From Arbacia lixula (taxonomy: Eukaryota; Echinodermata; Echinoidea; Arbacioida; Arbaciidae), in contig OZ022595.1 of the NCBI GenBank assembly GCA_963669155.1, forward strand, positions 17,616,813 through 17,680,812: 64,000 nucleotides of DNA, read 5' to 3'. Below are positions 34,301 to 55,980 of this stretch, piece after piece. The translations under genes and the position numbers were made by a program. Each line of letters begins with the position of its first letter. Position 1 is the stretch's first letter. Under the pieces are notes generated by a model, which saw nothing but the letters and a program-made list of their open reading frames with translations, was not told the DNA's origin and ran no database searches.

Positions 34301-36663
34301 ATGATAACATACCAAATTGTTAAACAGAACACTTTCACATTCAGGCTTTCAGTCATTCAGTCTGATACCTGATCTAATAGTCTGATAAGTGTTCATCACC
34401 ATCATCATTCTCGTTGACGTAGTCTTTAGCTAGCGCTATTTGAAGGCTTTTCTATACCATTCCTTCTCATCACAGTCTCATGACCATGTAAAATCTACCT
34501 ATTCATCCCATGTTTATACTTTACACGAAGTTCCCATTTTCCACTGGTACAAACATGTACATAGCACCAGTTAAAGGGGTGTAAAGAATGTATAGTTAAT
34601 TTATCCTTTAAAGAAAATTCTTTTTTTCTCACTGGTACAAAAATGTGTATAGCACCAGACCAAAGAGTCGGTGGACGAGCTCCTGGATTCCACAAAACCC
34701 ATTCATATCTTCATACTGCATGCAGAGGGAAACCGTCCTATAATGCGACATACAGCGACCTCCAGGCTTTAATTTACAGCCATGTCCGCTTCCGGTCTCA
34801 TACAGAGTACGACAGACCGGAAGCGGACATGATTGCAAACAAAATCTGAAGGAAGCTGCACAGTATATTATAGGGCGACTTCTTCCTAATATATGTTATG
34901 GGAATTGCACCACGCAGTGGTTTCTCCATTTCGCCAGATGCCCTTAAAATGTGACCAAAGAGGTTAATTAGTTCTCTATATTAGTCTAATTTTGATGATC
35001 AACTCTTGAGTACTCTTTTTTTGACAATCCATTCGCTTGTCTCCTCGTCTTTCCGCAGCTCTTGTAGAATGATGTTTTGCTCTAACACTACGTGTTAAAC
35101 ATTTCTTTCGCCATTTTTGTTTATAGTTTAGTCGTTCGTAAAATTTGTCTTCTTTTCTGGTTGTGCTAGAAAAATGGATACTAGTCCATAGTAAAAAAAA
35201 AGAAAAAAAAAGAGGAAAACCACGGCAAAATAAGAAACACCATCTTGATGACATTTGGAGTATGAAGGAAAAAGAAATATAATCAATCAATTATGTTGTC
35301 AAATTGGTTAAGTCTGTAGTGCATTACATAGATCATTTCGGTTCTTTATTCTATTACATGTATCATATATGCCTGGTTAAAATTAAACGAAATCGTTGTT
35401 TGTCATTCAATTTTACAGATTTCAGAAGCTGAAAACAAAAACGAGCAAATATATGTATAACACCGTGCTATCTGAATACCATGGCATCTTGTGGCTGCCT
35501 TGCAGTGGACACGCTATCGACTTGCCGGGGGCAACGAAAGCTATGAAGAACTTCAAGGGGAAGGAGCCAATCATGGTCTGCGTCTTCCCTGATCACTTCC
35601 GAGCTGTAGTCGATTTTTGGAGAGAGTGGAATATGAAGAAGAAAATCTCCACAGGTACACAAGAAGACGCATTACCACTGTCTTTGAAACGTCTTTGAAA
35701 AGAATGTGCAGCAAAAGTACATTACATAGATATATAGAGGTGGCATATGTGTGTGGTTTATAATTAATTCTGTTTTCATACGCACCAGTGAGCTAACTTC
35801 TCATGCCATTGCAAAACTTGTATGATAAGTTTGATATGTTTTAAGTCGGAATGTTAGCATACGGGTTGTACAAGATGATCCCCAAATCTAGGAAAACCCG
35901 ACATAAGGTGACATTAAATTGAATGTGATCGTAAAACTGAACATCTATGTCTTTATTCGCATACATTGACTGGGTCATTTCACTGAGCGTCACTATCTTG
36001 AAAATACAGAGTAACATGCATTTGATTATGCACAAATAGCTTCCTTTTTATGGACACAACTTCACAATATGTCAGTTGTTGTGTATTTGAAAAATTGCGA
36101 TGAAAATTTTTCAGCACCTGACATTTTGGATCGAAATTTAGAGGAGCTTTGTAATATTAACGTCATTAATATCATGACTTTCTTATCATTTAACGGATTT
36201 TTGTGAAGCCGTCACTAATATGTTTCTTTCATGTTTTTTATTACTTTTATTAAAAACAACTTAACTTCAGGGTGAACTTTCTCTTAAAGCCATCAATGTC
36301 TCTTCACATCATCAAGCATTGGTGTGATAACCTCTCATATTGCCAGGCCTTGAAAATGTTATTGGCTTACCGCAGATCTCCATGCCAATGGTAATAACAG
36401 AATTATCCTCGCTTTTATTTCTCCCCTCAGGGTTCTACCTCGTCACCGCCGCCGTGCAGCTCTGTGACGAGGTTCATATCTACGGTTTCTGGCCATACGC
36501 ATCCCAGTTCGGCAACCGGTCGGCACCGGTCGCCTACCACTACTTCGACAACACCACCGGACAAAAGGCTGACAGCGTTCACTCCATGGATACCGAGTTC
36601 AACGTCCTTACCCAGCTGCACGCCATGGGCGTCCTCCAGCTCCATGTCGGCACATGTTCGTAG
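28260..36663 (+). CDS. Gene B: ST8Sia-like alpha-2,8-sialyltransferase, 7 coding exons
   Basis: Exons: 28260-28399, 28741-28863, 29988-30138, 30804-30919, 33764-33853, 35419-35654, 36431-36663; 1089 nt, 362 residues plus stop, a usual family length. Phases 2,2,0,2,2,1 match gene A with its exon 2 left out. Seen: tail MTPSSKH and hydrophobic anchor from residue 8; motif [21 protein letters not shown] (151-170), then RCNLAPL; motif S GFYLVTAAVQLCDEVHIYGF from 286; YHYFDN; motif VS H336-x4-E341; Cys361 near the end. All catalytic landmarks are intact. Expected in the Golgi, acting on sialylated glycans; substrate unknown. The intron between exons 1 and 2 is only 341 bp and I see no extra stem exon in it. 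AATAAA at 37553 may end the transcript. The last exon is unusually GC-rich compared with its surroundings. Confidence 0.94.
28741..28863 (+). CDS. Gene B exon 2: stem / lumenal domain
   Basis: Acceptor TTTTCACACACAG, donor TTAAG|GTAAGA, phases 2/2, 123 nt. Encodes KITERLTFIVPKKGKKGIHL, then NEFEIVLRRKWKLNTTNIGI. The FE..LR..W..N.T pattern aligns with exon 3 of genes A and C. Confidence 0.88.
29585..29740. mobile_element. Short palindromic MITE (TTCCGAAGGTTCG ends)
   Basis: Left end carries two copies of GTTATTCCGAAGGTTCG-like sequence; the right end carries its complement, CGAACCTTCGGAATAAC. Non-coding; in intron 2 of gene B. Confidence 0.65.
29988..30138 (+). CDS. Gene B exon 3: lumenal domain before motif L
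   Basis: Acceptor CATTCTTGCAG, donor CCAAA|GTAAGT, phases 2/0, 151 nt. Begins KELATYRPELTDSSRVILHQ and ends IYSLLPK. Confidence 0.93.
30451..30545. repeat. Unoccupied relative of the 16.1-kb insertion site
   Basis: CAAACAATACGTTACTAATG, CCAAAGCTTGTCCGATTAGC and AACAACTAATAGATTC match, without interruption, the two flanks of the 734-bp insertion at 16121-16854. Confidence 0.75.
30804..30919 (+). CDS. Gene B exon 4: sialylmotif L, first part
   Basis: Acceptor TTTGCTAG, donor TTTAG|GTACTC, phases 0/2, 116 nt. Encodes [20 protein letters not shown], then DAQEFVFR, a near-consensus ST8Sia motif L. Confidence 0.97.
30983..31434 (+). repeat. G-poor A/C low-complexity tract
   Basis: About 450 bases of irregular (ACC/ACA)n with almost no G on the + strand. 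Open frames here are compositional artefacts. Confidence 0.9.
31747..32089 (+). pseudogene. Frameshifted acidic N-terminal exon, possibly P2X7-like
   Basis: Starts MNELDLDLDFQIDNFEEELE, then must shift frame near 31803 (a TGA lies there in the second frame) to continue as SSSSGPDSEIDEGEVEDFDD and on to IAYRHEPEPELQEDV and RLDPNSTGNW, ending at a donor TTG|GTATGT. An acidic Ser-rich start, a YRxEPE segment and a final RL...NW resemble the proteins annotated as P2X7-like in marine invertebrates, where a Cys-rich domain follows; this is from memory and weak. No following Cys-rich exon was found. It lies in intron 4 of gene B. Could be a gene fragment or a transposon-carried exon. Confidence 0.3.
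33302..33615 (+). repeat. Second G-poor A/C low-complexity tract
   Basis: Same composition and motifs (ACCACCA, ACTACTAACACC) as 30983-31434; both lie in gene B intron 4. Confidence 0.9.
33764..33853 (+). CDS. Gene B exon 5: end of motif L
   Basis: Acceptor TTCTTTTGCAG, donor ACTAG|GTATGT, phases 2/2, 90 nt. Encodes CNLAPLSPFVKDAGRRSNFT, then TMNPSMITT. Confidence 0.96.
34728..34884. repeat. Palindromic element in gene B intron 5
   Basis: Arms 34781-34798 and 34814-34831 are perfect 18-bp complements (CATGTCCGCTTCCGGTCT). The outer arms CGTCCTATAATG and its near complement TATTATAGGGCG extend the hairpin. Confidence 0.85.
35419..35654 (+). CDS. Gene B exon 6: region between motifs L and S
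   Basis: Acceptor AATTTTACAG, donor ACAG|GTACAC, phases 2/1, 236 nt. Begins FQKLKTKTSKYMYNTVLSEY and ends with FWREWNMKKKIST. Confidence 0.96.
36178..36287. mobile_element. MITE, TTAA family, right-end fragment
   Basis: Ends CTTCAGGGTGAACTTTCTCT followed by TAAA, matching the right end of the 20.4-kb copy. It lies 143 bp upstream of the last exon of gene B, the same intron as the copy in gene A. Confidence 0.6.
36431..36663 (+). CDS. Gene B exon 7: motifs S, III, VS and stop
   Basis: Acceptor TCCCCTCAG. Encodes GFYLVTAAVQLCDEVHIYGF, YHYFDN and HSMDTEF, ending VGTCS and TAG. Third codon positions are strongly C/G-biased, unlike the AT-rich exons nearby. Confidence 0.98.
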
Positions 36664-37552
36664 ACCTAGTCTACACATACAGACTTACTTGTGACGTTTT
36701 CTCCAAGCATGTGTCTTTAAGATCACACTAAGGACGTTTAAATGGTATGATAGACTATCATAGACTATCGTTAAAAATATACAGATCCGTTTCCTTCTTC
36801 TTTGAGTAAAATCAACTTAACCACAATCTCCTATTTGATCCCGTGCTCTATTCCGCCGAATGGATGGATAGTTTGGATAGATGGATAGTCAATCAATGTA
36901 TGATCCCATGCAATTTATTGTAGATTTGTATTTTCACAGAGACTGTGTTTTGTTTAGCTCAATTTTATATCATGTTTGCGTTTTAAATTATACATTTGTA
37001 GTTTTTTCCGTGTGTATGGTTGCATGTATGGTCGGGTAAAACATGTACCAGTATTCCGTATTACCGCATTAATACCGTTATAAGAGGACTTAATGATGGA
37101 AAAAGGCTGTTACGGTGACGTGAATCGTAGTTGGGTACAATCTCATGACAAAAACCTGATGATGATGCCGGCTTCTGAGATAGGATTGTTTAGCGCGATT
37201 ACATGAATTTTAACACACTGTATGTGGTCATTTTTACAGTAAAGGATGTAACTTATGAGTCAGAGTGTCAGAAATTTGAACTATGTTTCCATTAATATTT
37301 CCGTAAACGAGTCTGAACCATCTTTTGTATGCGGTGCTGTCTATATGCGTCTTACTAAATATGCATTGTGAAAACAATCAGTATTTGAAGATTTTTTTTC
37401 ATCCTCCTGCTAGATCAATACGATATGCGGTGCAATTACATTTCAATTGCCATTTTCCATTTCTCCTCCTTATTGTATTTGAAAGCTAACAAATCTTTTT
37501 TCGGTCAAACCCATTCTTTTTCTAAAACACTTGCGTGTGTTTTCCGAAAATG

Positions 37553-37558
37553 AATAAA
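37553..37558 (+). promoter_or_regulatory. Candidate polyadenylation signal of gene B
   Basis: AATAAA about 0.9 kb past the stop of gene B. Confidence 0.35.
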
Positions 37559-40392
37559 ACATGAATTTGACACATTCTTCAGAGTTTTCATTCTTTAGAT
37601 CTTCTATTCGTCCAAAAGGATAAAAGAAGGGTGGTATTAATATATTTCAGTCAGTGTCAATAACCAACGTAAATTCTCCCCAAATTGCACTTAAATTCTA
37701 ATAGTTGTAAATGTTAGCATTGTACGTTTTAGAGGCTTATTTATGATTTAATTATGTACATTGCCCACTGTTTTTTTTTTTAGTAATTATTGTCTTTTGT
37801 TTATATTGTTGTTCTTTAACATTCCATTTCTACAAGTTTTGCATGTTGCTTCCATTGTTTTAGTAAGTTATCCTTATCACTCGAATTTGGGGAGCGGAAA
37901 CAATTTCAACCTATCCCTGGTTTTTAGCAATGTCTCCTGAACACCCAAATTCTGCGTTTGGAACATTCCATTTTGGTTTAGGTGCACCTAATGAGCATAT
38001 CTAAAATGAAAGTAAGTAATTCCAAAAGGGGATCAAGGAAATGCAGAATATTTGGGCTTGGCTCACGGTCTAATGATCCTAATGAATCATAGCAAGTCTA
38101 TTTTTGAAAAACAAATCTACAGGAAATGTCTTCTCCGCAGCACTTATTGTAATTGTAACATTGTCATTGTGTGGCAAAATAGACTGAATCCTGAATGTTA
38201 GGAAACTAGCTCAAAGCTTAATCTTACCGTGCCCATAACATTATAAACGTGAGAAGGGACATTAAAACTATTACACGATTAGAGCTAATTGATGAATATG
38301 TGGGATTAAAAGCGAGGAAGTAGAAATGTATCGAAGTCAATAATGTGTAGGTATTTTTTTCTTTATTGTCCACAGTCCATGTGATCTTTAAAGCCCATAT
38401 CATATACCATGTTCACAGGTCTTCTTTAACATCAGTATGGTGGCTGTTTAATTTACACACATGAAGCAGTTAACGCTATTAACATGATTAACAAATATTC
38501 GAAAACAATATAGTTGGCTCTACGAATACAAACAAAAGAATTTCCAGGTGTATTTATTTGATCTGTAATGATTGAGCTACTTTCCCTTTCAAGGTCGGAA
38601 CATTAGACATTTCTCTTGATGGATGATGACGAGTAAATATTATCAGTAAATATTAACAGTACGTGCAAAAACCTAGTGTAAATGAACTATAAATTCGTGC
38701 ACTCATTTAAGATCTTATATGAATTAGATCCAATCATGTATATTGATGTCGTTTATATTTGAACATATTTGAACCTACGATTATAATTATGTGCCCTTGC
38801 TCTGGATTGATAAATTTCGATCACCGCATCAGGTTCGTCGATCACCACTCTCGCCCACAAAATTAGTAAAGATGTAAAAAAAAAAAAACCCGCAAAGTTG
38901 AGTGAGACTCCAGTGACACGTAAGAAAAACAACACGTAGTACTGAGAAACAACATATTTCAGCGAAATGTGTTCAATATCTGTTAAGCTTCATCATAACA
39001 ATACACCGTCATGAATGTGACTGATAAAGATTAGCATCTTTAACAAAACTCACAAAGTCATTTTACTATTGGTTTTGAGTATTACATCTGCGATATCAAT
39101 TCTAGTGATGCATACATACATATCAATCAACATGTGAACAACTGTCGTGAACAAAATGAAACGACAAGAATATTCTTGATCCATGTACACGTAAGAAAAT
39201 ACGTAAGTAAATGACGTCGGCTGATGTATAAATACATCCGAATCAATCACATGACAGCGATTGTCAATGTTCAATAACTGAAACGATGATAACACTCTTC
39301 CGAGTCACCCCAATAATGAATCAAGTACACGTTCGTCACCGCCCCCCCCCCACCCCGTCCCTGCCCCAAACAGATCAATGAATAGCGCAGACGATAAAGT
39401 CGTGTTAGCACGTACCAATACGACGATATGGTATTTGTCTTTATTGAACAATTGCACATGTAAAATCTAGCGCTTATAACATATCTTCAGCTTCCCCATA
39501 AGAAACATGAGCGAAAGAAATGTTAGGAAAATTTAGAGACATGATGTTCTCACTTGGAGACTTGAGCACTGTCTAATAGAGATTTGCAATTAATCGCACT
39601 TGACTTGCGATTGGTACGAATAGTTATACTGTACATAAGAAATAGGGGATGGACTTGTGATCGATGCAGATCAATTGCAACTGTAGATTTTTATAAGACA
39701 GGGCGTTGGGGTAGATTTCCAGCGCAGTCGTGTTTTATGTCAGTAGAACAAGTAGGATACGTTTTGCATTAAGTTACGCTCTTAACTTGTATAACATTCC
39801 CATCGCTCAAAATAAGGAATAGAGTATATTTAACAAGACAATAATGATAACATCAACAACGTAGAATATACTTCTCCTTGTCTTGATACTCTTTCTTTTT
39901 TTATTCATTACCGATAATATGATTCTTCATCCATACAGATTGATACAATGAGAGATGCAATCGTCTGTAAAGCTATACATACAGAATTGTGTATATACAT
40001 CAACTGGACAACCTGTATTAGATATCGCTAATGCAGTTTTAATCGATACCTTATGTTAACTTTGTTTGAAATTTCATGATTATTTAAATTTCATTTGAAT
40101 TCATTTTCCGATAACGCACAAAAAGTAAATATTGTGAACTAATAATGACGTAGACGGCTGGATAACCTGAGCCAGCTGCATTCAACATGATCACGTTCTC
40201 CTACTTTGTACACGTTTCACAACGTTGCACATTGTCTCGTTTGAAATAAGTCTTTTCCCTACTTACGAATTTGCATCCAAAGTCCAGCTTTTGAATCAAA
40301 CTTATAATATATATTATCTCCAAACCGAAGGCTAGCGCAGACCACACAGTTCTGCTACGACTGTGAAGCCGTAAGGGCTTACCACAAGAACT

Positions 40393-40610
40393 GTGACATC
40401 ACCTTCTCCTTCTTGCAGAAATTCAATGACCGGTTCCTGCGACTCTGCCAGTCGCAGAGCCGTACGACCTCTGATCGCATCGTCGCGTTTGCGGTGGCCT
40501 TTGGGTGTTCAAATACCTTCTGTTCCGCGTGTGGTAAACTCGTCTCTCCATGTTTACAAATGCTTTCTCACCTTTGAAACCATCAAGTGCAGAATCCACC
40601 CTGCCCATCG
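40393..40610 (+). pseudogene. Decayed copy of the 58.5-kb first exon
   Basis: A 47-bp core (about 40423-40469) matches 58539-58585 at roughly 38 of 47 positions, and both read T-G-S-C-D-S-x-S-R-R-x-V-R. Here the start codon is GTG rather than ATG, and the hydrophobic segment (RIVAFAVAFGCSNTF) is in another frame, so a frameshift separates tail and anchor. An in-frame ATG at 40426 exists but leads to no anchor. Probably non-functional. Confidence 0.4.
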
Positions 40611-41514
40611 TCAGTGTGTGCGTACTTTAGAATTTATTGCCCGTCAAAAAAAAATCAGTTTTGATTAAATATTTGTAGACTAGTATTCCGGGTTCAGACA
40701 AGCTTCCTTCTTAAGCATATTTGACGAAGAACCTCTTGCTATTGCTAAACGGAACTCAATAAATGGTTCAAGTTCTTATTTTATATGATTTGTGTTAAGA
40801 ACAATTTTCGATTGAGGACTGGGGTCACCAGTTTTATGGACATCATTTTGTCTGAAGATATACAGGTAAATACGAAAGTTCGTCGATGTTTGTTTTTAGC
40901 ATGGATCTAGTAGGTCCAGGATTTAGGCGACATAGATTAGGCCTTCGAAAGGGTTCGGGGGTCTTCACAAACTATAGAATTTGCCGAAACTTCTACAGGA
41001 AATGTGTGACCTTAATCGTGCATGATTATGCACCTTGTCAGTGGTTTTTATCAATTCATGCAACTATTCACCTCTGTATATTATTGTATTTAAGTTAACA
41101 CACAGTTAACATCCAAGTTAACACACAAGTATCGACAATTTCTCCATTATCCTATTTTGTTCTTATATCACCCCCCCCCCCATGGTCGTACATTTGATTC
41201 ATTAGACCACAGATGACCTCTTAAGTTTGAATAGAGAATGTGTAGACCGAATGTCAATCCGGTTTCAGAAAATGGTATTCAAGTGCTACGTGTGTATGCA
41301 AAATGCATGAACACATTCTTCACAAAATGAGTACTGAATCTATTACTAGTGCTGTATTTCTTACCTTAGTTAATTCTTGAAGAGTAAAAGAAAAGTGGCA
41401 TCGGGGTAAATAATTAATAGGGTTTTAGACATACCTAACGAATCGCAAAAGAATGTGTGTCAGTATAAAATACAGTTAGTGACTGTTCAATGATAAAGCA
41501 GGTGTATTATGATT

Positions 41515-41860
41515 GTATTTTGGGCTCGTTCATCTTTTGTATTTATTTAAACGATATTACTAATTTAATCACTGCTGACACGACTGAAATTAGCCTTTAA
41601 GGAGATGACACAGCACTGTTAGATAAATCAACTACCTAAACTGAACACAAGAACAGCTTGATATAATTTATAAATGGTTTGATATCAATGGTATGTCCTT
41701 AAATACAGAAATAACTAAATGCATGATGTTTGAGCGTAATCAGAAATTAAAAAATGAGACACTGAACATTTTTCATGAAGACCACAAAATTTAATATATG
41801 TTAATGATTTTCAATATCTTGAATATGATTTTGATTGCAAGACTGGTCTTATAAGACAGT
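41515..41860 (+). mobile_element. Dead LINE reverse transcriptase fragment
   Basis: Translating the stretch gives GSFIFCIYLNDITN, then a stop and GDDTALL, which resembles the (Y/A)DDTALL catalytic box, followed by WFDING(M)SLNTE.TK.MMF-like residues across several frameshifts and stops. Too decayed to encode anything. Confidence 0.6.
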
Positions 41861-42524
41861 CACACCACCTTAAATAACACTCTCTTCATTACCGAGGTAC
41901 ACACTGAATACATCAAAAGAGATTTCTCTTTGTACATTCCATGCTGGTTTAATAAGCGTCCATTCAATAATCGAACTGCTACTTCCCTTCAATTATTAAA
42001 GATATACTCTCGTACTATAGTATATTAGGTAACATGAACCTTCTCCAAACACTCATCTTCAAAAACGATTTAATCTGTATATGTAAGCATTTATACAAAA
42101 TGGTACAAATGTATTAATTTAATATAATTTGTGCTTACTCTCTTAAGTTTATGTTTGAAATTAGTCTTTATTTATTTGTATACACTCCTTGTCTTTAAAA
42201 AAAAAAAATCATTTCAGGGCTTCCTTCTAAGGCAGGTCCACTTGGATAAATGGACCTGCATGATACTACCCTGCTAAAATAAAATGACATCTTATCATGA
42301 AAGGTGTATGAATAGTAACGGAATCACCTAAATAGAAGTATAAACCCCCTCCCTACCCATAATTGTTCGCCCCCTCCTCTATCAATGACTTTATCCTGAC
42401 CCCTCCCAACCCCTGCGGCACTTACCCCACCTTAAACATATGAATAACCTCCTAACCCGATCTACTCTACATACACACCCCATACATGCATACATCCATA
42501 CATATTATGTACATATAGATACAA

Positions 42525-42567
42525 GATGGACACACGGTAGAGTGGACAGAAAAACCTATACTGACAA
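42525..42567 (+). mobile_element. Fragment of the same SINE
   Basis: GATGGACACACGGTAGAGTG and the following ACAGAAAAACCTATACTGA match the body of the SINE at 45708-45746. Confidence 0.6.
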
Positions 42568-44169
42568 AAATAAATATGAACAATGTTTACAACTTGACGG
42601 AAATGATCAATCATATAGTTTTATATGCACAGCTAATTTGTACATCACGGCTGTCCAACAACCAAGCCACTCCGTACCATGTGTTCGGTTAATATGCTTC
42701 GCACACTCATCAACAAATTTCCTATTAAAATCCGCCAAGAGCTGCCCAAAATACCAAGACTGAAGAGTAGCCAAGAGAAACCGTCAAGAGCAGCAAAAGG
42801 TGCCATGCGACACTGGAGACACACGTTTGACCTATGAGAGACTGCCGAAGAAAACTGAAGAAATCAGTGCTGTTTTTTTTTAATCGGGTAAGCTCTCTTG
42901 GCGGCCCAGGGATGAATGTAATCAATTATTATGCTACTTACATAGTAGTAACAAGATATTAAGAAAAGTCAAGATGGAAAGATAAATAGCTATGCCAGAA
43001 GTTTTAAAAGGCTTCAAGAATATTTTAGGATCAATTTCACATTTGTAATGTTTGCATTATTTTGTTTCATTTCTCGCTTTTTTTTACAGTTAGACGTGCC
43101 ACGTTTGATAAAATCTAAGAAAGGCTTGATTATGCGGAGCTTGTTAGAAGTTTTTTTTTAAATACACACAATTGCAGAGGTATCTGAAGCTGTTTACTGT
43201 TTTAAGTTAAATACCTGATAACTGATTTCAGTAAGAAGACGATGAAACAATATGTATAAGCACACACACGAGTACAATGCTTTTCTCTCGGATATGTAGG
43301 TCTATAAAAAAAGATGCATTGTATTATCTACTCAAAAACATATTTACATTTATAACGTGCGTGGCAATAAATACAGCGAAATAATAAAATCATTCCTGTG
43401 AGCTATTGTGAAAGCACCGGCTTGATGAGGTAATGATTGAAGCAGTGACGACTCAATTAAACTCCACAGGACAGCTGAGACATGCTCTATAGATTCCTTC
43501 CTTCACTTTAAACTAATAAATATCTTCATATTTTCCGGTTGATTGCAAGGCAAAGGCTTTGAAGCATGGCCATTAATATTTGTCGTCATATTTCTTGTTT
43601 ACTAAAGTCTCAAGGTAACGCCAAGAAACACGCTTAGAAGAATGCAAATAGGAACGCTCTCCCAGACTGCCCTTGAGGGTATACCCTCCCTCTTGCAATA
43701 TCCCGACGAGCCTCGCGAAAATCAGCCGTCTTTCAAATTGATTAACATGCCAGATAAGCAGGTTAAATTGCTCATCGGTGCAGTTCTATTTCAATATGGG
43801 ACTTCGGCACAGTTCCTAAACACAAGATAGTGACGTTGTTTAGTATTCATATATGACTACCTCTTGACCAGTCAAGATCGTGTTGCACAGTGGCTCTGTC
43901 CTATCACGTGTACCCTTTGCTTCTGAGAGGATCCGTACCTGCAGATGCCATTAACCCTTCATGTACCTGACAAAATGCTGCTCTAGAGAATGCGTATGCA
44001 TTATTGATGACAACCATACACATGCGGCTCATACGAGTTAACATCGACGGCGAACCTGATGAGCTACCTCCTTCACCATGACAGTCTTTCAACCATCTTG
44101 GTGCCAAGTCATGAAGAGCATATCGAGTCATTACACATACTCCCATGGGATTGAGAGAGTTTATACGGG

Positions 44170-55279
<11,110 letters not shown>

Positions 55280-55539
55280 CGCCGTCACAGCCGGTCTAGC
55301 GCTTTCGAAAGGTGAAGGTCGGTATGGAGGGCGAGTGGAAGGGGGAAGAGATATAGAGGAGGGGACAGGATTGGGCGGGAAGAAATGCTGATTAGAAGAA
55401 CAGGTGCAAGACAATGTAACCAAAAACGGAATAGCTAAATATTCACAGAAAATCAATTAAATAAATCCTGATAAGTAAATTATGGAGGTGTTAACGTCAT
55501 TTTATTGACTACACTTCATACTAACTTGTATGAAAGTGG

Positions 55540-55980
55540 GGGATAGGAGAGAATAAGTAATATGAAAATATGGAGAGGGAAATGTGAGCAAAGAGAGAGG
55601 AATAGAAAAGCCTTAAAACATCTAAACAATTTGATACTTTGTACTGCAATAAAAATTAAATACTGACAAGTACATTATCGATGTGTGAACTTTCCAGGTA
55701 TCGATTGCAATAGCTAAGCACTGAAATTGAGAGACAGAAGAGATCATATAGAGGGAGAGAGTGAAGGGGGGGGGGGGAAGAAAGGGGTAGAACGAGTGAT
55801 AGATGGAGGAAGGGGGGGGGGTTCAAGAGATAATATTGAGAAGGAAGAGAAGAAGGCATAACGAAAGAGTGAGTGAAGAATAGAGCCACGTGTAAGACAT
55901 GTACAGAGAGATGAAGCAGAGGTAGAAGAGAGAATCGAGATTCTGAAAGGGGAAGAAGGAGACCAAAGCAAAAAATGGTA
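55540..55980 (+). repeat. Purine-rich tract upstream of gene C
   Basis: Long stretches of A/G on the + strand (GAGAGAGGAATAGAAAAG, GGGGGGGGG, AAGGAAGAGAAGAAGG). On the gene C strand this is a pyrimidine-rich region ending about 260 bp before its start codon. Confidence 0.85.

Larger units (their letters stand above)
36664..44169. other. Convergent intergenic region between genes B and C
   Basis: Apart from the decayed first exon (40393), the LINE remnant (41515) and the SINE piece (42525), I see no gene or named repeat. The first 0.9 kb is likely gene B 3' UTR. Confidence 0.5.
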
